This document shows positions 9,019-18,690 of a stretch of DNA of 64,000 nucleotides, in pieces. Within the stretch, counting starts at the first letter, position 1. Each line of letters starts with the position of its first letter. The notes under the pieces are model-generated. The model was not told the origin of the DNA and did no database searches. It saw only the letters and a list, made by a program, of their open reading frames with translations. The DNA comes from Faecalicatena contorta (GTDB lineage Bacteria; Bacillota; Clostridia; Lachnospirales; Lachnospiraceae). The stretch spans positions 1 to 64,000 of the forward strand of contig NZ_QGDS01000006.1 of assembly GCF_003149105.1 (NCBI RefSeq), read 5' to 3'. The translations under genes were made by a program, and so were the position numbers.

Positions 9019-9927
9019 ATGGACATAAAAAAAGAAATCACAGGACATTTATTTGCATTTATTACAATCTTCATTTGGGGCACAACTTTCATATCGACAA
9101 AGATACTTTTAGAAGCTTTTTCTCCAATAGAATTACTGTTTTTAAGATTTACAATCGGTTTCGTTGTGTTACTTGTAGTTTACCCTCATAGACTGAAAGT
9201 CAAGGAGAAAAAACAAGAATTATATTTTGCCTCTGCTGGTTTGTGCGGGGTCACACTATATTACTTGCTGGAAAACATTGCCCTGACATATACATTCGCC
9301 TCCAATGTAGGGGTCATTATTTCCGTAGCACCGTTTTTCACCGCTATTTTTGCACACTTGTTTTTAGAGGGCGAAAAATTGAGGGCGCAATTCTTTATAG
9401 GCTTTGGGGTTGCTGTTATTGGAATTTTTCTTATTAGTTTTAATGGAAGCAGCAACTTGCAATTAAACTCATTGGGAGATATCTTGGCTGTTTTAGCTGC
9501 CGTGGTATGGGCAGCCTATTCTATCCTTACAAAGAAAATCAGTAGTTTTCATTACAATACCATTCAATCAACCCGAAGAATTTTCTTTTATGGGCTGGTG
9601 TTTATGATACCTGTATTGTTTACAGCGGGGTTTAAACCAAACATAAATCAGATAATTCAACCTGTCAATTTGTTTAATATCCTATTCCTGGGATTGGGCG
9701 CGTCTGCCTTGTGCTTTGTAACATGGAATTTGGCAGTTAAAATATTGGGCGCAGTAAAAACCAGCGTTTATATTTACATGGTTCCAGTTATAACCGTTGT
9801 TACCTCGGTTATTGTAATTAGTGAAATAATCACCGGAATTGCGGTGTTTGGAATTTTACTTACATTAGCCGGACTATTTATATCGGAGCTTAAAACCGCT
9901 GCAAAACAAAAGGAGCTTAAAGAATGA
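9019..9927 (+). CDS. EamA/DMT superfamily transporter
   Basis: A 302-residue inner-membrane protein with about ten hydrophobic segments arranged as two EamA repeats. The first starts at FAFITIFIWGTTFISTKILLE and the second around LGDILAVLAAVVWAAYSILTKK (about 155). Family knowledge: such proteins export amino acids, metabolites or drugs; the substrate cannot be inferred. It starts 22 bp after the AraC-type gene and is probably co-transcribed. It ends with a lysine- and glutamate-rich cytoplasmic tail. Confidence 0.88.
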   Translation: MDIKKEITGHLFAFITIFIWGTTFISTKILLEAFSPIELLFLRFTIGFVVLLVVYPHRLKVKEKKQELYFASAGLCGVTLYYLLENIALTYTFASNVGVIISVAPFFTAIFAHLFLEGEKLRAQFFIGFGVAVIGIFLISFNGSSNLQLNSLGDILAVLAAVVWAAYSILTKKISSFHYNTIQSTRRIFFYGLVFMIPVLFTAGFKPNINQIIQPVNLFNILFLGLGASALCFVTWNLAVKILGAVKTSVYIYMVPVITVVTSVIVISEIITGIAVFGILLTLAGLFISELKTAAKQKELKE

Positions 9928-10088
9928 GTGATTCTTCTATGAGATGTGTAATGATTATACCATTATCTTATTCATCCCGAAGTCAATTTGTAATTTAATG
10001 ATTTTTTAATTTACATTAAGTTCCATATATGATATAGTAATTTTTAATTTATGAATTGAGGTTAAAGAATAAAGTGGAAGAAAGTGAC

Positions 10089-10190
10089 GGGGACAGTAGC
10101 GTCCCTCCCCGACCGTATCAAATAGATAAAGCTATAAAGTGAAAATTAAAACACAAATCGAGTCCTTATGGATATCGGTCTGTGTTTTTT
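10089..10190 (+). promoter_or_regulatory. Two-hairpin leader upstream of the P-type ATPase gene
   Basis: The region 9928-10251 has no gene. It contains a compact hairpin (GGGAC 10090-10094 with GTCCC 10101-10105, 6-base loop). It also contains a terminator-like element at 10151-10190 where ACACA and TGTGT close a bulged stem followed by TTTTTT. It lies 60 bp before the ATPase start, so it could attenuate that gene or simply end transcription from upstream. Confidence 0.4.
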
Positions 10191-10251
10191 GTATTTATTT
10201 ACGCTTTATCTTTTGAATAAAAACTAAAATAGAAAGGTGGGATACGTCCTT

Positions 10252-12909
10252 ATGGACTATCGAAGTACAACCCCCTGGCATGCGAAAACTGCCGGGGAAA
10301 TTTATGAAAATCTGGAGACTTCTGCGGAGGGTCTAAGTGACACCGAAGCCGCGAAACGGCTTCAAACGTTTGGAGTCAATGAGCTTCGCAAAAAGGAAGC
10401 CAGAACAATTTGGAAAATGCTGTGGGAGCAGCTCAAAGATCCCATGATCCTGATCTTAATAGGAGCAGCAATACTATCCTTTGTTTTACAGGAACCATTG
10501 GAGGGTGGTGTAATTCTCTTTATTGTTGCAGTCAATGCAGCAATCAGTATTATTCAGGAGAAAAAAGCAGAAGCGTCGCTTGATGCATTAAAAGAACTTA
10601 CTGCTGGTAAAGCCGTGGCTCTCCGTCAGGGTGAAGAGAGTATCATTCCGGCCGGTGAACTGGTACCGGGTGACATTGTATTTTTAGAAGATGGTGCAAT
10701 GGTACCTGCCGACGTCCGGCTGATGGATACATCCAGCTTAAAGATACAGGAAGCCTCCCTTACAGGAGAATCCCTCCCGAGTGAAAAAGATTCGGTCAAT
10801 CTGGCAGATGAGGGCTGCCCTTTAGGCGACCGGACCAACATGGCCTATTCATCCACGCTTGTTACCTATGGGCGTGCCTGGGGTGTGGTAGTAGCTACCG
10901 GCATGAATACACAGGTGGGCCGGATTGCACATATGATTGACAAACAGGATGAATTTGACACACCGTTGAAGCGCAAGCTTACCTCTGTGGGTAAGACACT
11001 GACGTTGGTGGGACTTGTGGTCTGTGCCTTGATTTTTATGATTGGCTTTGTCTACCGGCAGCCGTTCATTCCGTTGCTGATGACAGCTATTTCACTGGCG
11101 ATTTCAATTATACCGGAAGGCTTGCCTGCCACTGCGACAATCGTATTGGCATTGGGTGTGCAGCGGATGGCAAAAAGCGGAGCGATTATCCGTAAACTGC
11201 CGGCGGTGGAAACGCTTGGTGGAGCAACAGTCATCTGCTCGGATAAAACCGGTACCCTGACGATGAATCAAATGACGGTGACGAAGGTTGCCATTGCGGC
11301 TGATCTATCAAATGATGAGGCACGGGCGATAGAAAGTGCCATGACCATGAATGGCAACTATTATGAACTGATTCGCGTAGGTGCTTTATGCAACAATGCT
11401 GAATTTGACCCGGATAATCCTGGTCATATCATGGGTGATCCTACTGAGGGGGCATTAATTGTACTATCCAGGAAGTTTGGTGAAGATCATGCTGATTTGG
11501 AGGATGATTCTCCGCGTCTTTATGAACAGCCCTTTGATTCGGAGCGAAAGCGGATGTCTACGGTCAATGAAGTAAAAGGCCGGCCAGTCGTATTTACTAA
11601 GGGTGCCATTGATGAGTTACTGCCTGTCTGCACTAAGATTTTAACGCCGGAAGGAGAACGTCCTCTAACTGAACAGGATGTGGATGCGATTAAGCGTATT
11701 TCCGATTCGATGGCGGCTTCTGCCCTGCGGGTACTTTCATTTGCTAAAAAGGATATAGAAAAAGCCCCTGAAGAAGATGATACAGACGTTGAATTTGATT
11801 TAACCTTTATCGGCCTTGTGGGAATGATAGATCCACCCCGTGAGGAAGTGAAGGAAGCGGTGAAGACCTGTTTTGATGCAGGTATCCGTACCGTGATGAT
11901 TACCGGTGACCACAAGATTACAGCCGTAGCGATTGCAAAAGAGCTTGGCATTTGGCGTCAGGGTGATACTGTTTACACCGGTACCATGCTCGATGATATG
12001 AGTAATGCAGATTATGATCAGGCTGTTAAAAGCACGACCGTTTATGCGCGTGTAACGCCGGAGCAAAAGCTGAAGATTGTAGAGTCATTAAAACGTACCG
12101 GTGAAATAGCGGCCATGACTGGTGACGGTGTCAATGATGCCCCTGCTCTTAAAATGGCGGATATTGGTATTGCCATGGGAATTGCCGGAACGGATGTTGC
12201 CAAGGATGCAGCAGATATGATTATTACGGATGATAACTTTTCTACTATTGTTGATGCTGTGAAGGAAGGCCGCCGGGTATACCGGAATATCCAAAAGGTC
12301 ATTCAGTTCCTGCTTGCAGGTAACATCAGTGAAATTATCACCATTTTTATTGCCACGCTGTTTAATTTCCCGGCTCCGCTTCTTGCAGTGCATATCCTGT
12401 GGGTAAACCTGGCTACCGATACACTGCCTGCACTGGCTTTGGGAGTCGATCCGCCGGAAACAGATGTTATGAAACGCAAGCCGCTGAAATCCGGCACGCT
12501 GTTCGAAAAAGAGCTGGTACGCCGTGTTATCGTGCAGGGCTGTATGATTGCCGGCGCAACCTTATTAGCATTTTTTGTTGGTTTACGGGATGACCTTGCT
12601 TCTGGTCAGGCGATGGCGTTTTGTACGATTGCATTTTCCCAATTGTTCTACTCTTACAGTCAGCGGTCAAATACCAAATCGATTTTTTCAAAGGGATTCT
12701 TTGAGAATAAGGCACTGCTAGGATCAATCCTGATCTCGGCAGCATTAATGATTGTGCTGGTTGTGATTCCGCCTGTGCGTGAAGTTTTTGCATTGTCATC
12801 CCTGGAGGGGGCAGAATGGTTGATGATTTTTGGATTTTCGCTGATACCAACAGTTTTGATTGAGTTGGAAAAAGTAATCCGTAATAGATTCAGAGATGCC
12901 GGGGAATAA
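10252..12909 (+). CDS. Cation-transporting P-type ATPase, Ca2+ (PMCA/SERCA-like) group
   Basis: An 885-residue P2-type ATPase, full length for the family. Motifs in order: N-terminal cation-ATPase domain ([17 protein letters not shown]), actuator loop with TGES (about 170), PEGLPA in the fourth membrane helix (about 287), phosphorylation site DKTGTLT with Asp at 331, a KGA nucleotide-binding site, and the hinge [12 protein letters not shown] (about 620). A C-terminal set of four to six membrane helices includes [21 protein letters not shown] and the C-terminal cation ATPase domain point to Ca2+ export; Mn2+ is possible. I prefer ATG 10252, since AAAGGTGG is 11 bases upstream and overlaps a GTG alternative at 10237. 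It appears monocistronic, with a hairpin at its stop codon. Confidence 0.92.
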   Translation: MDYRSTTPWHAKTAGEIYENLETSAEGLSDTEAAKRLQTFGVNELRKKEARTIWKMLWEQLKDPMILILIGAAILSFVLQEPLEGGVILFIVAVNAAISIIQEKKAEASLDALKELTAGKAVALRQGEESIIPAGELVPGDIVFLEDGAMVPADVRLMDTSSLKIQEASLTGESLPSEKDSVNLADEGCPLGDRTNMAYSSTLVTYGRAWGVVVATGMNTQVGRIAHMIDKQDEFDTPLKRKLTSVGKTLTLVGLVVCALIFMIGFVYRQPFIPLLMTAISLAISIIPEGLPATATIVLALGVQRMAKSGAIIRKLPAVETLGGATVICSDKTGTLTMNQMTVTKVAIAADLSNDEARAIESAMTMNGNYYELIRVGALCNNAEFDPDNPGHIMGDPTEGALIVLSRKFGEDHADLEDDSPRLYEQPFDSERKRMSTVNEVKGRPVVFTKGAIDELLPVCTKILTPEGERPLTEQDVDAIKRISDSMAASALRVLSFAKKDIEKAPEEDDTDVEFDLTFIGLVGMIDPPREEVKEAVKTCFDAGIRTVMITGDHKITAVAIAKELGIWRQGDTVYTGTMLDDMSNADYDQAVKSTTVYARVTPEQKLKIVESLKRTGEIAAMTGDGVNDAPALKMADIGIAMGIAGTDVAKDAADMIITDDNFSTIVDAVKEGRRVYRNIQKVIQFLLAGNISEIITIFIATLFNFPAPLLAVHILWVNLATDTLPALALGVDPPETDVMKRKPLKSGTLFEKELVRRVIVQGCMIAGATLLAFFVGLRDDLASGQAMAFCTIAFSQLFYSYSQRSNTKSIFSKGFFENKALLGSILISAALMIVLVVIPPVREVFALSSLEGAEWLMIFGFSLIPTVLIELEKVIRNRFRDAGE

Positions 12910-12928
12910 GAAGTTAAATGGTTATTCC
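12903..12928 (+). terminator. Weak terminator-like hairpin at the ATPase stop
   Basis: GGAATAA (12903-12909) pairs with TTATTCC (12922-12928) across 12 bases. It includes the stop codon and lacks a T-run, so termination is uncertain. Confidence 0.3.
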
Positions 12929-12929
12929 A

Positions 12930-13416
12930 AGTCTATGCTGCAGCGGGAGTAATATAAGCATTGCAATAGCTGCTCAGAAAGATGTGCCACGCAGGTATTG
13001 AGCAACACGGTCAATTCCGCCGTTGAAGCCGCCCCCAACACATAACAGGACGAGTGAAGAATCTTCATCTCCTGAGGCAGTGTATTCGGGGCGGCTTTTG
13101 CACGGGCTGCTTCCGGCACCGTCAAAGAGGGTATTAACTGGAAAAACTGAAATACAATATCAAACTTTCATCTCCTGGATTTAGGATTGAGTGATCAAAA
13201 ACAATCCGGAATCAGTTAGGGTCCCAGATTGTTATACATATTGATACATCTAAAGCTTAATACCCCTAATAAGAATTTACCTAAGAATTTAAAAGCTTTG
13301 AGGTGAAAAAGGCGTTTCTTTAGAACAGTCTTTAAACGCTTTATATTACTTGATGTTTCTGATATAATCGTCATAAACACTTTAAACTTTAAGGCTAAAG
13401 AACAAAGGAGGGCATT
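12930..13416. other. Intergenic region without a supported gene
   Basis: No convincing gene. A minus-strand frame (12922-13125) is open but has no ribosome site and resembles nothing I know. An inverted repeat GCGTTT (13312-13317) / AAACGC (13334-13339) lies about 80 bp before the oxidoreductase start and could be an operator. Confidence 0.4.
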
Positions 13417-15087
13417 ATGTACAATCTTTTGATTGGCGGCGCTGCAGGCCAAGGTGTGGATACTACTGCGGCAATATTGGAACATTGGATTAAGCAGTCG
13501 GGCTGCGAAGTATTTACAGTGCGCGATCTGATGTCGCGTATTCGGGGCGGGCATAACTTTTCATGTATTCGTTTTGGTTCGCAGGTCCCCTGTTGTCACA
13601 GCGAAAAGCTGGATGGTATCGTCGCTCTCAATGCAGAAACCGTCTCTATCCACAGGGATCATTTGCGGGATGGCGGATTTATCCTCTGTGATAGTGCAGT
13701 TGAAGCAGATGATGATTTTGTTATTAAACTGGACATGGCAGCTATAGCGAAGAAACTGGGTAACGCGCGCGTGGCAAGCAGTGTGGCTATCGGCGCAGCG
13801 TTGAAGCTGTTCGGCATCCCCATGAGCACGGAGCAGGCGGCCAGTGTTTTCCGAAAATCTGTGAAAGCAGAATATGTGGATATTAATGTCCAAGCGGTAC
13901 AAGCCGGATATCATGCAGTGCCTCAGAAATTTGAGCATGCCGGAGGGAATGCCTCTGATCACATGATTATTTCCGGCAATCAGGCGCTGGCGCTGGGGGC
14001 TTTGACAGCAGGAGTGAAGTTTTATTCAGCATACCCCATGTCACCCTCCACGTCCATTATGGAGTACTTGTCTTTAAAATCTGCGGAAACAGGAATTGTT
14101 GTGGAACAGGCTGAGGATGAAATTGGGGCAATTAATATGGCTGTCGGTGCCTCTTTTGCAGGTGCACGGGCAATGACGGGTACCTCTGGCGGTGGCTTCA
14201 GCCTGAAAGTGGAGGCCCTGGGTTTAGCCGGCATGGCTGAAATCCCGCTTGTCGTGGTGGATGTGCAGCGCCCCGGTCCTGTTACCGGTTTTCCTACCCG
14301 CACGGAACAGAGCGATTTAAAATTTGTTATTTCTGCTTCTCAGGGGGAGTTCCCACGCATGGTCATCGCGTTGCGCCATCATGAGGATGCATTTTACCAA
14401 ACCATTCGTGCTTTCAACATGGCAGAAAAATATCAAATCCCGGTGATTCTGCTCAGTGACCAGTATCTGGCCGACTCTACGGCTTCTATTCCAATGTTGG
14501 ATTCCCGCAAGATTGCGCTGTACGAACCGGAAGAGGGACCTGCGGAAGGGGAATACGCCCGCTATCGTTTTACGGAAAGCGGCATTTCTCCACGCAAATT
14601 TCCTGGAACAAAAGATGGATTTGTTGCCGCTGACACCGACGAACATGATGAATATGGACACATTGTGGAAGATAGCGAGACTCGTATCCGTATGATGAAA
14701 AAACGTATGGGCAAGCTGGCGCTGCTAGAGCAGGAAATTTTGGAGCCCGAATTACTGGGAGAAGAGTCTCCTGATGTATTGCTTCTGGGCTGGGGCTCTT
14801 TGTATGGTCCGCTGGAGGAAGCTGTACAATTGCTTAATCAAAAAGGTGGAAATCGTTATAGCGCACTGGTGTTTGGGGATGTCTGGCCGCTTCCGCAAAA
14901 ATTGCTGAAGCAATTGGCCTCATCAGCCAAGTACATTCTTCATGTTGAACAGAACTATACCGGTCAGCTTGCATCGCTTATTGCCGAAGTTACCGGGATT
15001 AAAACGGATGCCGGAATATTGAAATATGACGGAAGACAGCTCACTGGTGAGGAGATTGCTGCTCGAATTGTAAAGGAGGGATTTTGA
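13417..15087 (+). CDS. 2-oxoacid:acceptor oxidoreductase, fused gamma-alpha subunit
   Basis: A 556-residue subunit of a ferredoxin-type 2-oxoacid oxidoreductase, which cleaves a 2-oxoacid to an acyl-CoA, CO2 and reduced ferredoxin. Residues 1-180 are the gamma domain (GGAAGQGVDTTAAILEHW, IRGGHNFSCIRFG). The alpha domain starts at about 187 (GNQALALGALTAGVKFYSAYPMSPST) and contains the EQAEDEIGAINMAVGASFAGARAMTGTSGGG block that contacts the cofactor. This gamma-alpha fusion is usual for KorA/IorA-like proteins. The thiamine subunit follows with a one-base overlap. Ribosome site AAAGGAGG precedes ATG 13417. No separate ferredoxin subunit is encoded, so electrons probably go to a free ferredoxin. 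The specific 2-oxoacid cannot be fixed. Confidence 0.88.
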   Translation: MYNLLIGGAAGQGVDTTAAILEHWIKQSGCEVFTVRDLMSRIRGGHNFSCIRFGSQVPCCHSEKLDGIVALNAETVSIHRDHLRDGGFILCDSAVEADDDFVIKLDMAAIAKKLGNARVASSVAIGAALKLFGIPMSTEQAASVFRKSVKAEYVDINVQAVQAGYHAVPQKFEHAGGNASDHMIISGNQALALGALTAGVKFYSAYPMSPSTSIMEYLSLKSAETGIVVEQAEDEIGAINMAVGASFAGARAMTGTSGGGFSLKVEALGLAGMAEIPLVVVDVQRPGPVTGFPTRTEQSDLKFVISASQGEFPRMVIALRHHEDAFYQTIRAFNMAEKYQIPVILLSDQYLADSTASIPMLDSRKIALYEPEEGPAEGEYARYRFTESGISPRKFPGTKDGFVAADTDEHDEYGHIVEDSETRIRMMKKRMGKLALLEQEILEPELLGEESPDVLLLGWGSLYGPLEEAVQLLNQKGGNRYSALVFGDVWPLPQKLLKQLASSAKYILHVEQNYTGQLASLIAEVTGIKTDAGILKYDGRQLTGEEIAARIVKEGF

Positions 15088-15938
15088 TGGGAGGACATAA
15101 ATTCGACACTTATGAAACAGCCTGGTGTCCGGGCTGCGGAAACTTTAGTATCTTGAATTCTCTCCAAAAGACGCTGGAGGAATTGAAAAAAGACCCGCAT
15201 GATGTATTGATTGTGGGAGGCATTGGGCAAGCCGCAAAAACTCCCCAATATATCAGCGCAAATAGCTTTTGCGGACTTCATGGGCGGGCAGTGCCGCCTG
15301 CTGTGGCGGCAAAAATCGTAAACCCCAATCTGACCGTCATTATCAATAGCGGAGACGGAGACAGCTACGGTGAAGGCGGCAATCATTTTATCCACAATAT
15401 CCGCCGCAATGTGGATATTGCCCATTTCATTCATGATAATCAAGTGTATGGTCTGACAAAGGGGCAGGCTTCCCCTACCGCAGACGAAGGTGCTGTAAAT
15501 GGCGTACAGGTGGACGGAAATAATAATATTCCCTTCAACCCGGTTCTTATGGCCATTGCATCTGGAGCTGGTTTTGTTGCGCGCAGCTTCAGCGGCAAAC
15601 CGCAGCATATGGAAGAGATGATGAAGCGGGCTATTTTGTTTAAAGGCTATGCAATGGTAGATATTTTGCAGCCGTGCGTCAGCTTCAACAAGGTCAACAC
15701 CTTTGGATGGTATAATAAACGTGTTTATGAATTGGATAACACCCATGATGCAGGCAACCGCCTGGCAGCTATGGAGAGGGCTATGGAATTCGGTGACCGT
15801 ATCCCTATTGGCGTATTGTACGAAAAGGAGCAGCCCACATATCACGAAAAGCACCCTTCATTGAAAGACGGGCAGGTTTTGGTGGCAGAACGGAACGATC
15901 CTGCTCTTATCGACAAGTATATGCAGGAGATGGTTTAA
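15087..15938 (+). CDS. 2-oxoacid:acceptor oxidoreductase, thiamine-binding beta subunit
   Basis: A 283-residue beta subunit that binds thiamine diphosphate and the iron-sulfur cluster. The N-terminus shows WCPGCGNFSIL, giving two of the cluster cysteines. SFCGLHGRAVPPAVAAK and the thiamine-binding signature from GDGDSYGEGGNHFIH to NQVYGLTKGQASPT follow. The partner subunit is directly upstream, and the pair is translationally coupled (TGATG). I chose ATG 15087 since AAAGGAGG lies 7 bases before it; a TTG one codon earlier is less likely. A hairpin after the stop ends the operon and faces the convergent SulP gene. Confidence 0.9.
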   Translation: MGGHKFDTYETAWCPGCGNFSILNSLQKTLEELKKDPHDVLIVGGIGQAAKTPQYISANSFCGLHGRAVPPAVAAKIVNPNLTVIINSGDGDSYGEGGNHFIHNIRRNVDIAHFIHDNQVYGLTKGQASPTADEGAVNGVQVDGNNNIPFNPVLMAIASGAGFVARSFSGKPQHMEEMMKRAILFKGYAMVDILQPCVSFNKVNTFGWYNKRVYELDNTHDAGNRLAAMERAMEFGDRIPIGVLYEKEQPTYHEKHPSLKDGQVLVAERNDPALIDKYMQEMV

Positions 15939-15945
15939 TAATTGA

Positions 15946-15975
15946 AATGACCGCCGGCTTTTGCTGGCGGTCATT
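15946..15975 (+). terminator. Terminator of the oxidoreductase operon
   Basis: AATGACCGCC (15946-15955) pairs perfectly with GGCGGTCATT (15966-15975) around a TTTT-containing loop, 7 bases after the stop. The T-run is poor. Confidence 0.6.
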
Positions 15976-16101
15976 AATATTATATATTTATATGTCTTCA
16001 AGCTATCAATCAATATAATTATTCCAATGATATTTTACTTTACCTTTGTTTTGCCGCCTCACAATGTGGGTAAGATGATATATAAAGCAAGGATAAAAAT
16101 C

Positions 16102-17826
16102 TTAATGGGATGCAAAATAATTTTTAGTCCTCCATTTTTTTCTATTTGAAGGGGAATGAAAATCAATTGCTATTATTTCGTTAGCCGCTTGTTTCGCTTC
16201 TTTTGTCGTCATAAAAAATCGATCTTGACCGATTTTATCAGCAAACCCGCTTATGCATAATACGTTTTGCGGCTGCGGCTTAATTTCCGCATATAAAATA
16301 AGAATTTTTTGTGATTTACATCTTTTTTCCAATTGCTTCAATGCATGAAGTGCTGTGGCATCCATACTATTTACATTTTTCAGTCTTAATATCAAAATTC
16401 TTGTTGTACTTCGAAGTTCATTAAGAATATCCAAAAATGTATTCACAACACCATAGAAAAGTGGGCCATTCACTTCGTAAATTGCGATTCGGCTGTCTAT
16501 ATGCTCTCTCATTTCGCTATCATCTGATTCACTAAAATCAATTTCCATTTCATGACTCACATTTTCTATCAGCTTGTTCTCAGACATTCTTTTTACGAAC
16601 AAGAACATTGCAATGACCATGCCAATCTCAATTGCAACTACTAAATCAAATAAGATTGTCAATACAAAAGTAACAAGCAATACTGTTACATCACTTTTGG
16701 TAGAAGTAAAAATGCCTTTGAAAGATCTCCATTCACTCATGTTATATGCGACCACAACTAATATCGCGGCTAGTGTTGCCATTGGAATCAAATTCGCCAA
16801 AGGCATAAATACCAGCATAATTAACAGAAGCATTATTGCATGCACGATTCCTGCAATTGGAGTACGTCCTCCATTTTTGATATTTGCCGCTGTACGGGCA
16901 ATTGCTCCTGTCGCTGGAATCCCTCCAAATAATGCTGAGGCTATGTTCGCCACACCCTGTGCAATTAATTCCATATTAGAATTATGTTTTTTGCCAATCA
17001 TGCCATCAGCAACAACAGCTGATAATAAGGATTCTATGCTTGCTAAGAATGCAATGGTTATTGCTGGCCGTATCAGTTCTTTTACAACAGATAAGCTGAC
17101 ATTAAGCTCAGAAAAATTTATAAGCTTTATACTGCTTGAAAGATCACCAAATCTACTGCCGATTGTTTCTACTGGAATATTTAAAGTTTTTACACCAATA
17201 GTCATTACGACTAAGGCAATCAAACTGCCTGGTATAGTTTTATTCACTTTTGGCCAAAGTACAATGATTAACAACGAAAGTAGGCCAACTAATGTTGTAG
17301 CCAGATGAATTGTTTTAAAGTTCTGAAAATATGCTGCCCACTTATCTAAAAATTCGGATGGAACATGGTCAATGTTTAATCCAAAAAAATCCTTTACTTG
17401 TGTTGACAGCAATACAACAGCGATACCACTTGTAAATCCTGTCGTTGTAGGATAGGGGATATATTTAATTACACTTCCTAATTTGACGACTCCCATTAGA
17501 ATCATAAAAACACCAGCAAGTATTGTCGATATCAGTAATCCCTCAAGACCATATTGTGCAATGATTCCATATATAATAACAACAAAGGCCCCGGTAGGCC
17601 CTCCTATTTGAACGCGGCTCCCACCTAAAAGTGAGATTAAAAACCCGGCAATAATTGCTGTGACCAGTCCTTTTTCAGGAGTTACGCCTGAGGCGATCGC
17701 CAGAGCAACGGAAAGCGGCAGTGCAATAATTGCGACGATAATTCCTGCAATAATATCATTTTTTATTTGCCGTACAGTTAGTTCTTTTTTCCTGTGCTTA
17801 ATAATTGAAAATAATTTTGGTTTCAA
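16102..17826 (-). CDS. SulP family anion transporter with STAS domain
   Basis: A 574-residue membrane protein of the SLC26/SulP family, which moves sulfate, bicarbonate or other anions. After a short cytoplasmic head come 10-14 hydrophobic segments. The family motif region GGPTGAFVVIIYGIIAQYG is at about residue 76 and TGFTSGIAVVLLSTQVKDFFGL at about 130. The cytoplasmic STAS domain begins near 440, with IAIYEVNGPLFYGVVNTF and VNSMDATALHALKQLEKRC. The start is TTG 17826 with an AAAGAGG ribosome site. The TetR gene ends 4 bp upstream of it, so both are on one transcript and the transporter is probably repressed by that regulator. The substrate is not predictable from this alone. Confidence 0.9.
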   Translation of the reverse strand: MKPKLFSIIKHRKKELTVRQIKNDIIAGIIVAIIALPLSVALAIASGVTPEKGLVTAIIAGFLISLLGGSRVQIGGPTGAFVVIIYGIIAQYGLEGLLISTILAGVFMILMGVVKLGSVIKYIPYPTTTGFTSGIAVVLLSTQVKDFFGLNIDHVPSEFLDKWAAYFQNFKTIHLATTLVGLLSLLIIVLWPKVNKTIPGSLIALVVMTIGVKTLNIPVETIGSRFGDLSSSIKLINFSELNVSLSVVKELIRPAITIAFLASIESLLSAVVADGMIGKKHNSNMELIAQGVANIASALFGGIPATGAIARTAANIKNGGRTPIAGIVHAIMLLLIMLVFMPLANLIPMATLAAILVVVAYNMSEWRSFKGIFTSTKSDVTVLLVTFVLTILFDLVVAIEIGMVIAMFLFVKRMSENKLIENVSHEMEIDFSESDDSEMREHIDSRIAIYEVNGPLFYGVVNTFLDILNELRSTTRILILRLKNVNSMDATALHALKQLEKRCKSQKILILYAEIKPQPQNVLCISGFADKIGQDRFFMTTKEAKQAANEIIAIDFHSPSNRKKWRTKNYFASH

Positions 17827-17830
17827 AACT

Positions 17831-18388
17831 CTATACCTCTTTCTTTAGTGTTCTTTCAAATAATATCCATTCTTCATTTATGTAATTTTCAATCACACAC
17901 TTCGAATAAATAAATTCACTTGATAATAAACCATGTACAAGTGATAAAAACATAACCGTCAGTGAGTCAATCTCTTTTTCACTTTTTACGCGAGAGTGAT
18001 ATTCATTGCGAATTAAAGCCTTAACCTTCTGTAACCGAGATTCTGATAAACGTACAATCTTTTGGCGAATTTCACTTTCCATTGTGTCTGGTGGAAACAA
18101 AAGCAGCCTTTTCCAAAAAAGTGACTTTTCTTTTGAACATCCAAAATAATTTATAATTCCAAAGTACAGTTCTTTTAATGTATTAGAATTCTGTTCAATA
18201 ACAATAAAATAGTTATCTATTTCTTCATTAAAAAGTTGATGGAGAAGAACCTCCTTACTTGGAAAATGCGCATAGATTGACGCTTTTTTTATTCCGACCA
18301 ATTTTGAAACTTCATTTAGAGTAAACTCCATCCCTTTGTCAGCAAACAATTCATAGGTTGCATTAATAATTTTATTTTTTGTTTCCAT
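17831..18388 (-). CDS. TetR/AcrR family repressor of the SulP operon
   Basis: A 185-residue regulator with the TetR DNA-binding domain at residues 8-50 (IINATYELFADKGMEFTLNEVSKLVGIKKASIYAHFPSK). The C-terminal ligand domain is variable and its effector is unknown. It starts at ATG 18388 with GGGAGGG upstream. A 24-bp palindrome lies 17-40 bp before the start (18405-18428), where it would cover the promoter; autoregulation is the likely mode. It heads the two-gene operon with the SulP transporter. Confidence 0.88.
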   Translation of the reverse strand: METKNKIINATYELFADKGMEFTLNEVSKLVGIKKASIYAHFPSKEVLLHQLFNEEIDNYFIVIEQNSNTLKELYFGIINYFGCSKEKSLFWKRLLLFPPDTMESEIRQKIVRLSESRLQKVKALIRNEYHSRVKSEKEIDSLTVMFLSLVHGLLSSEFIYSKCVIENYINEEWILFERTLKKEV

Positions 18389-18404
18389 GCATACCCTCCC
18401 TTTC

Positions 18405-18428
18405 TTCCTACCTTCCGGTTGGTAGGAA
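18405..18428 (-). promoter_or_regulatory. TetR operator palindrome
   Basis: TTCCTACC (18405-18412) and GGTAGGAA (18421-18428) are perfect 8-bp arms. The 8-bp spacer has a central palindromic CCGG, leaving only two TT steps unpaired. Its size and position fit a TetR-family operator controlling the adjacent repressor and transporter. Confidence 0.65.
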
Positions 18429-18608
18429 AAATTATTATACTATTTTCACATATGGAAGTCAAATTATCTAACTAGGCTGAAACACCCTGGCCGATTTATA
18501 TTACTAAAAATGTCAAAATCAAACACAAAGGAACAAGAAAATTGCACAATTATATAATTCTGTTTTTGTGAAAAACTACAAAAAAAGAATATAAATAATC
18601 AGATGTGG

Positions 18609-18637
18609 TTGACATTGTACCACTCAAAGTATAGAAT
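18609..18637 (+). promoter_or_regulatory. Promoter of the four-carbon sugar-acid operon
   Basis: TTGACA (18609-18614) and TAGAAT (18632-18637) are 17 bp apart. Downstream to 18672 lie repeated AACAAA/AACATAAAC blocks, a type of direct repeat often bound by DeoR-family repressors. The operon's last gene is a DeoR regulator. Confidence 0.55.
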
Positions 18638-18690
18638 CACAATAACGAACAAATAAACATAAACAAACAATTAATGAAAAGAGGAAGAAC

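Noticed and set aside
10089-10190. Possible Mn2+ (yybP-ykoY) riboswitch before the P-type ATPase, because of an AGTAGC next to GGGGA
   Set aside because: The other conserved blocks of that aptamer are not visible; only two simple hairpins are supported.
12922-13125. Minus-strand frame of 67 codons after the P-type ATPase
   Set aside because: No ribosome site, no recognisable motif, and it overlaps a hairpin at the ATPase stop.
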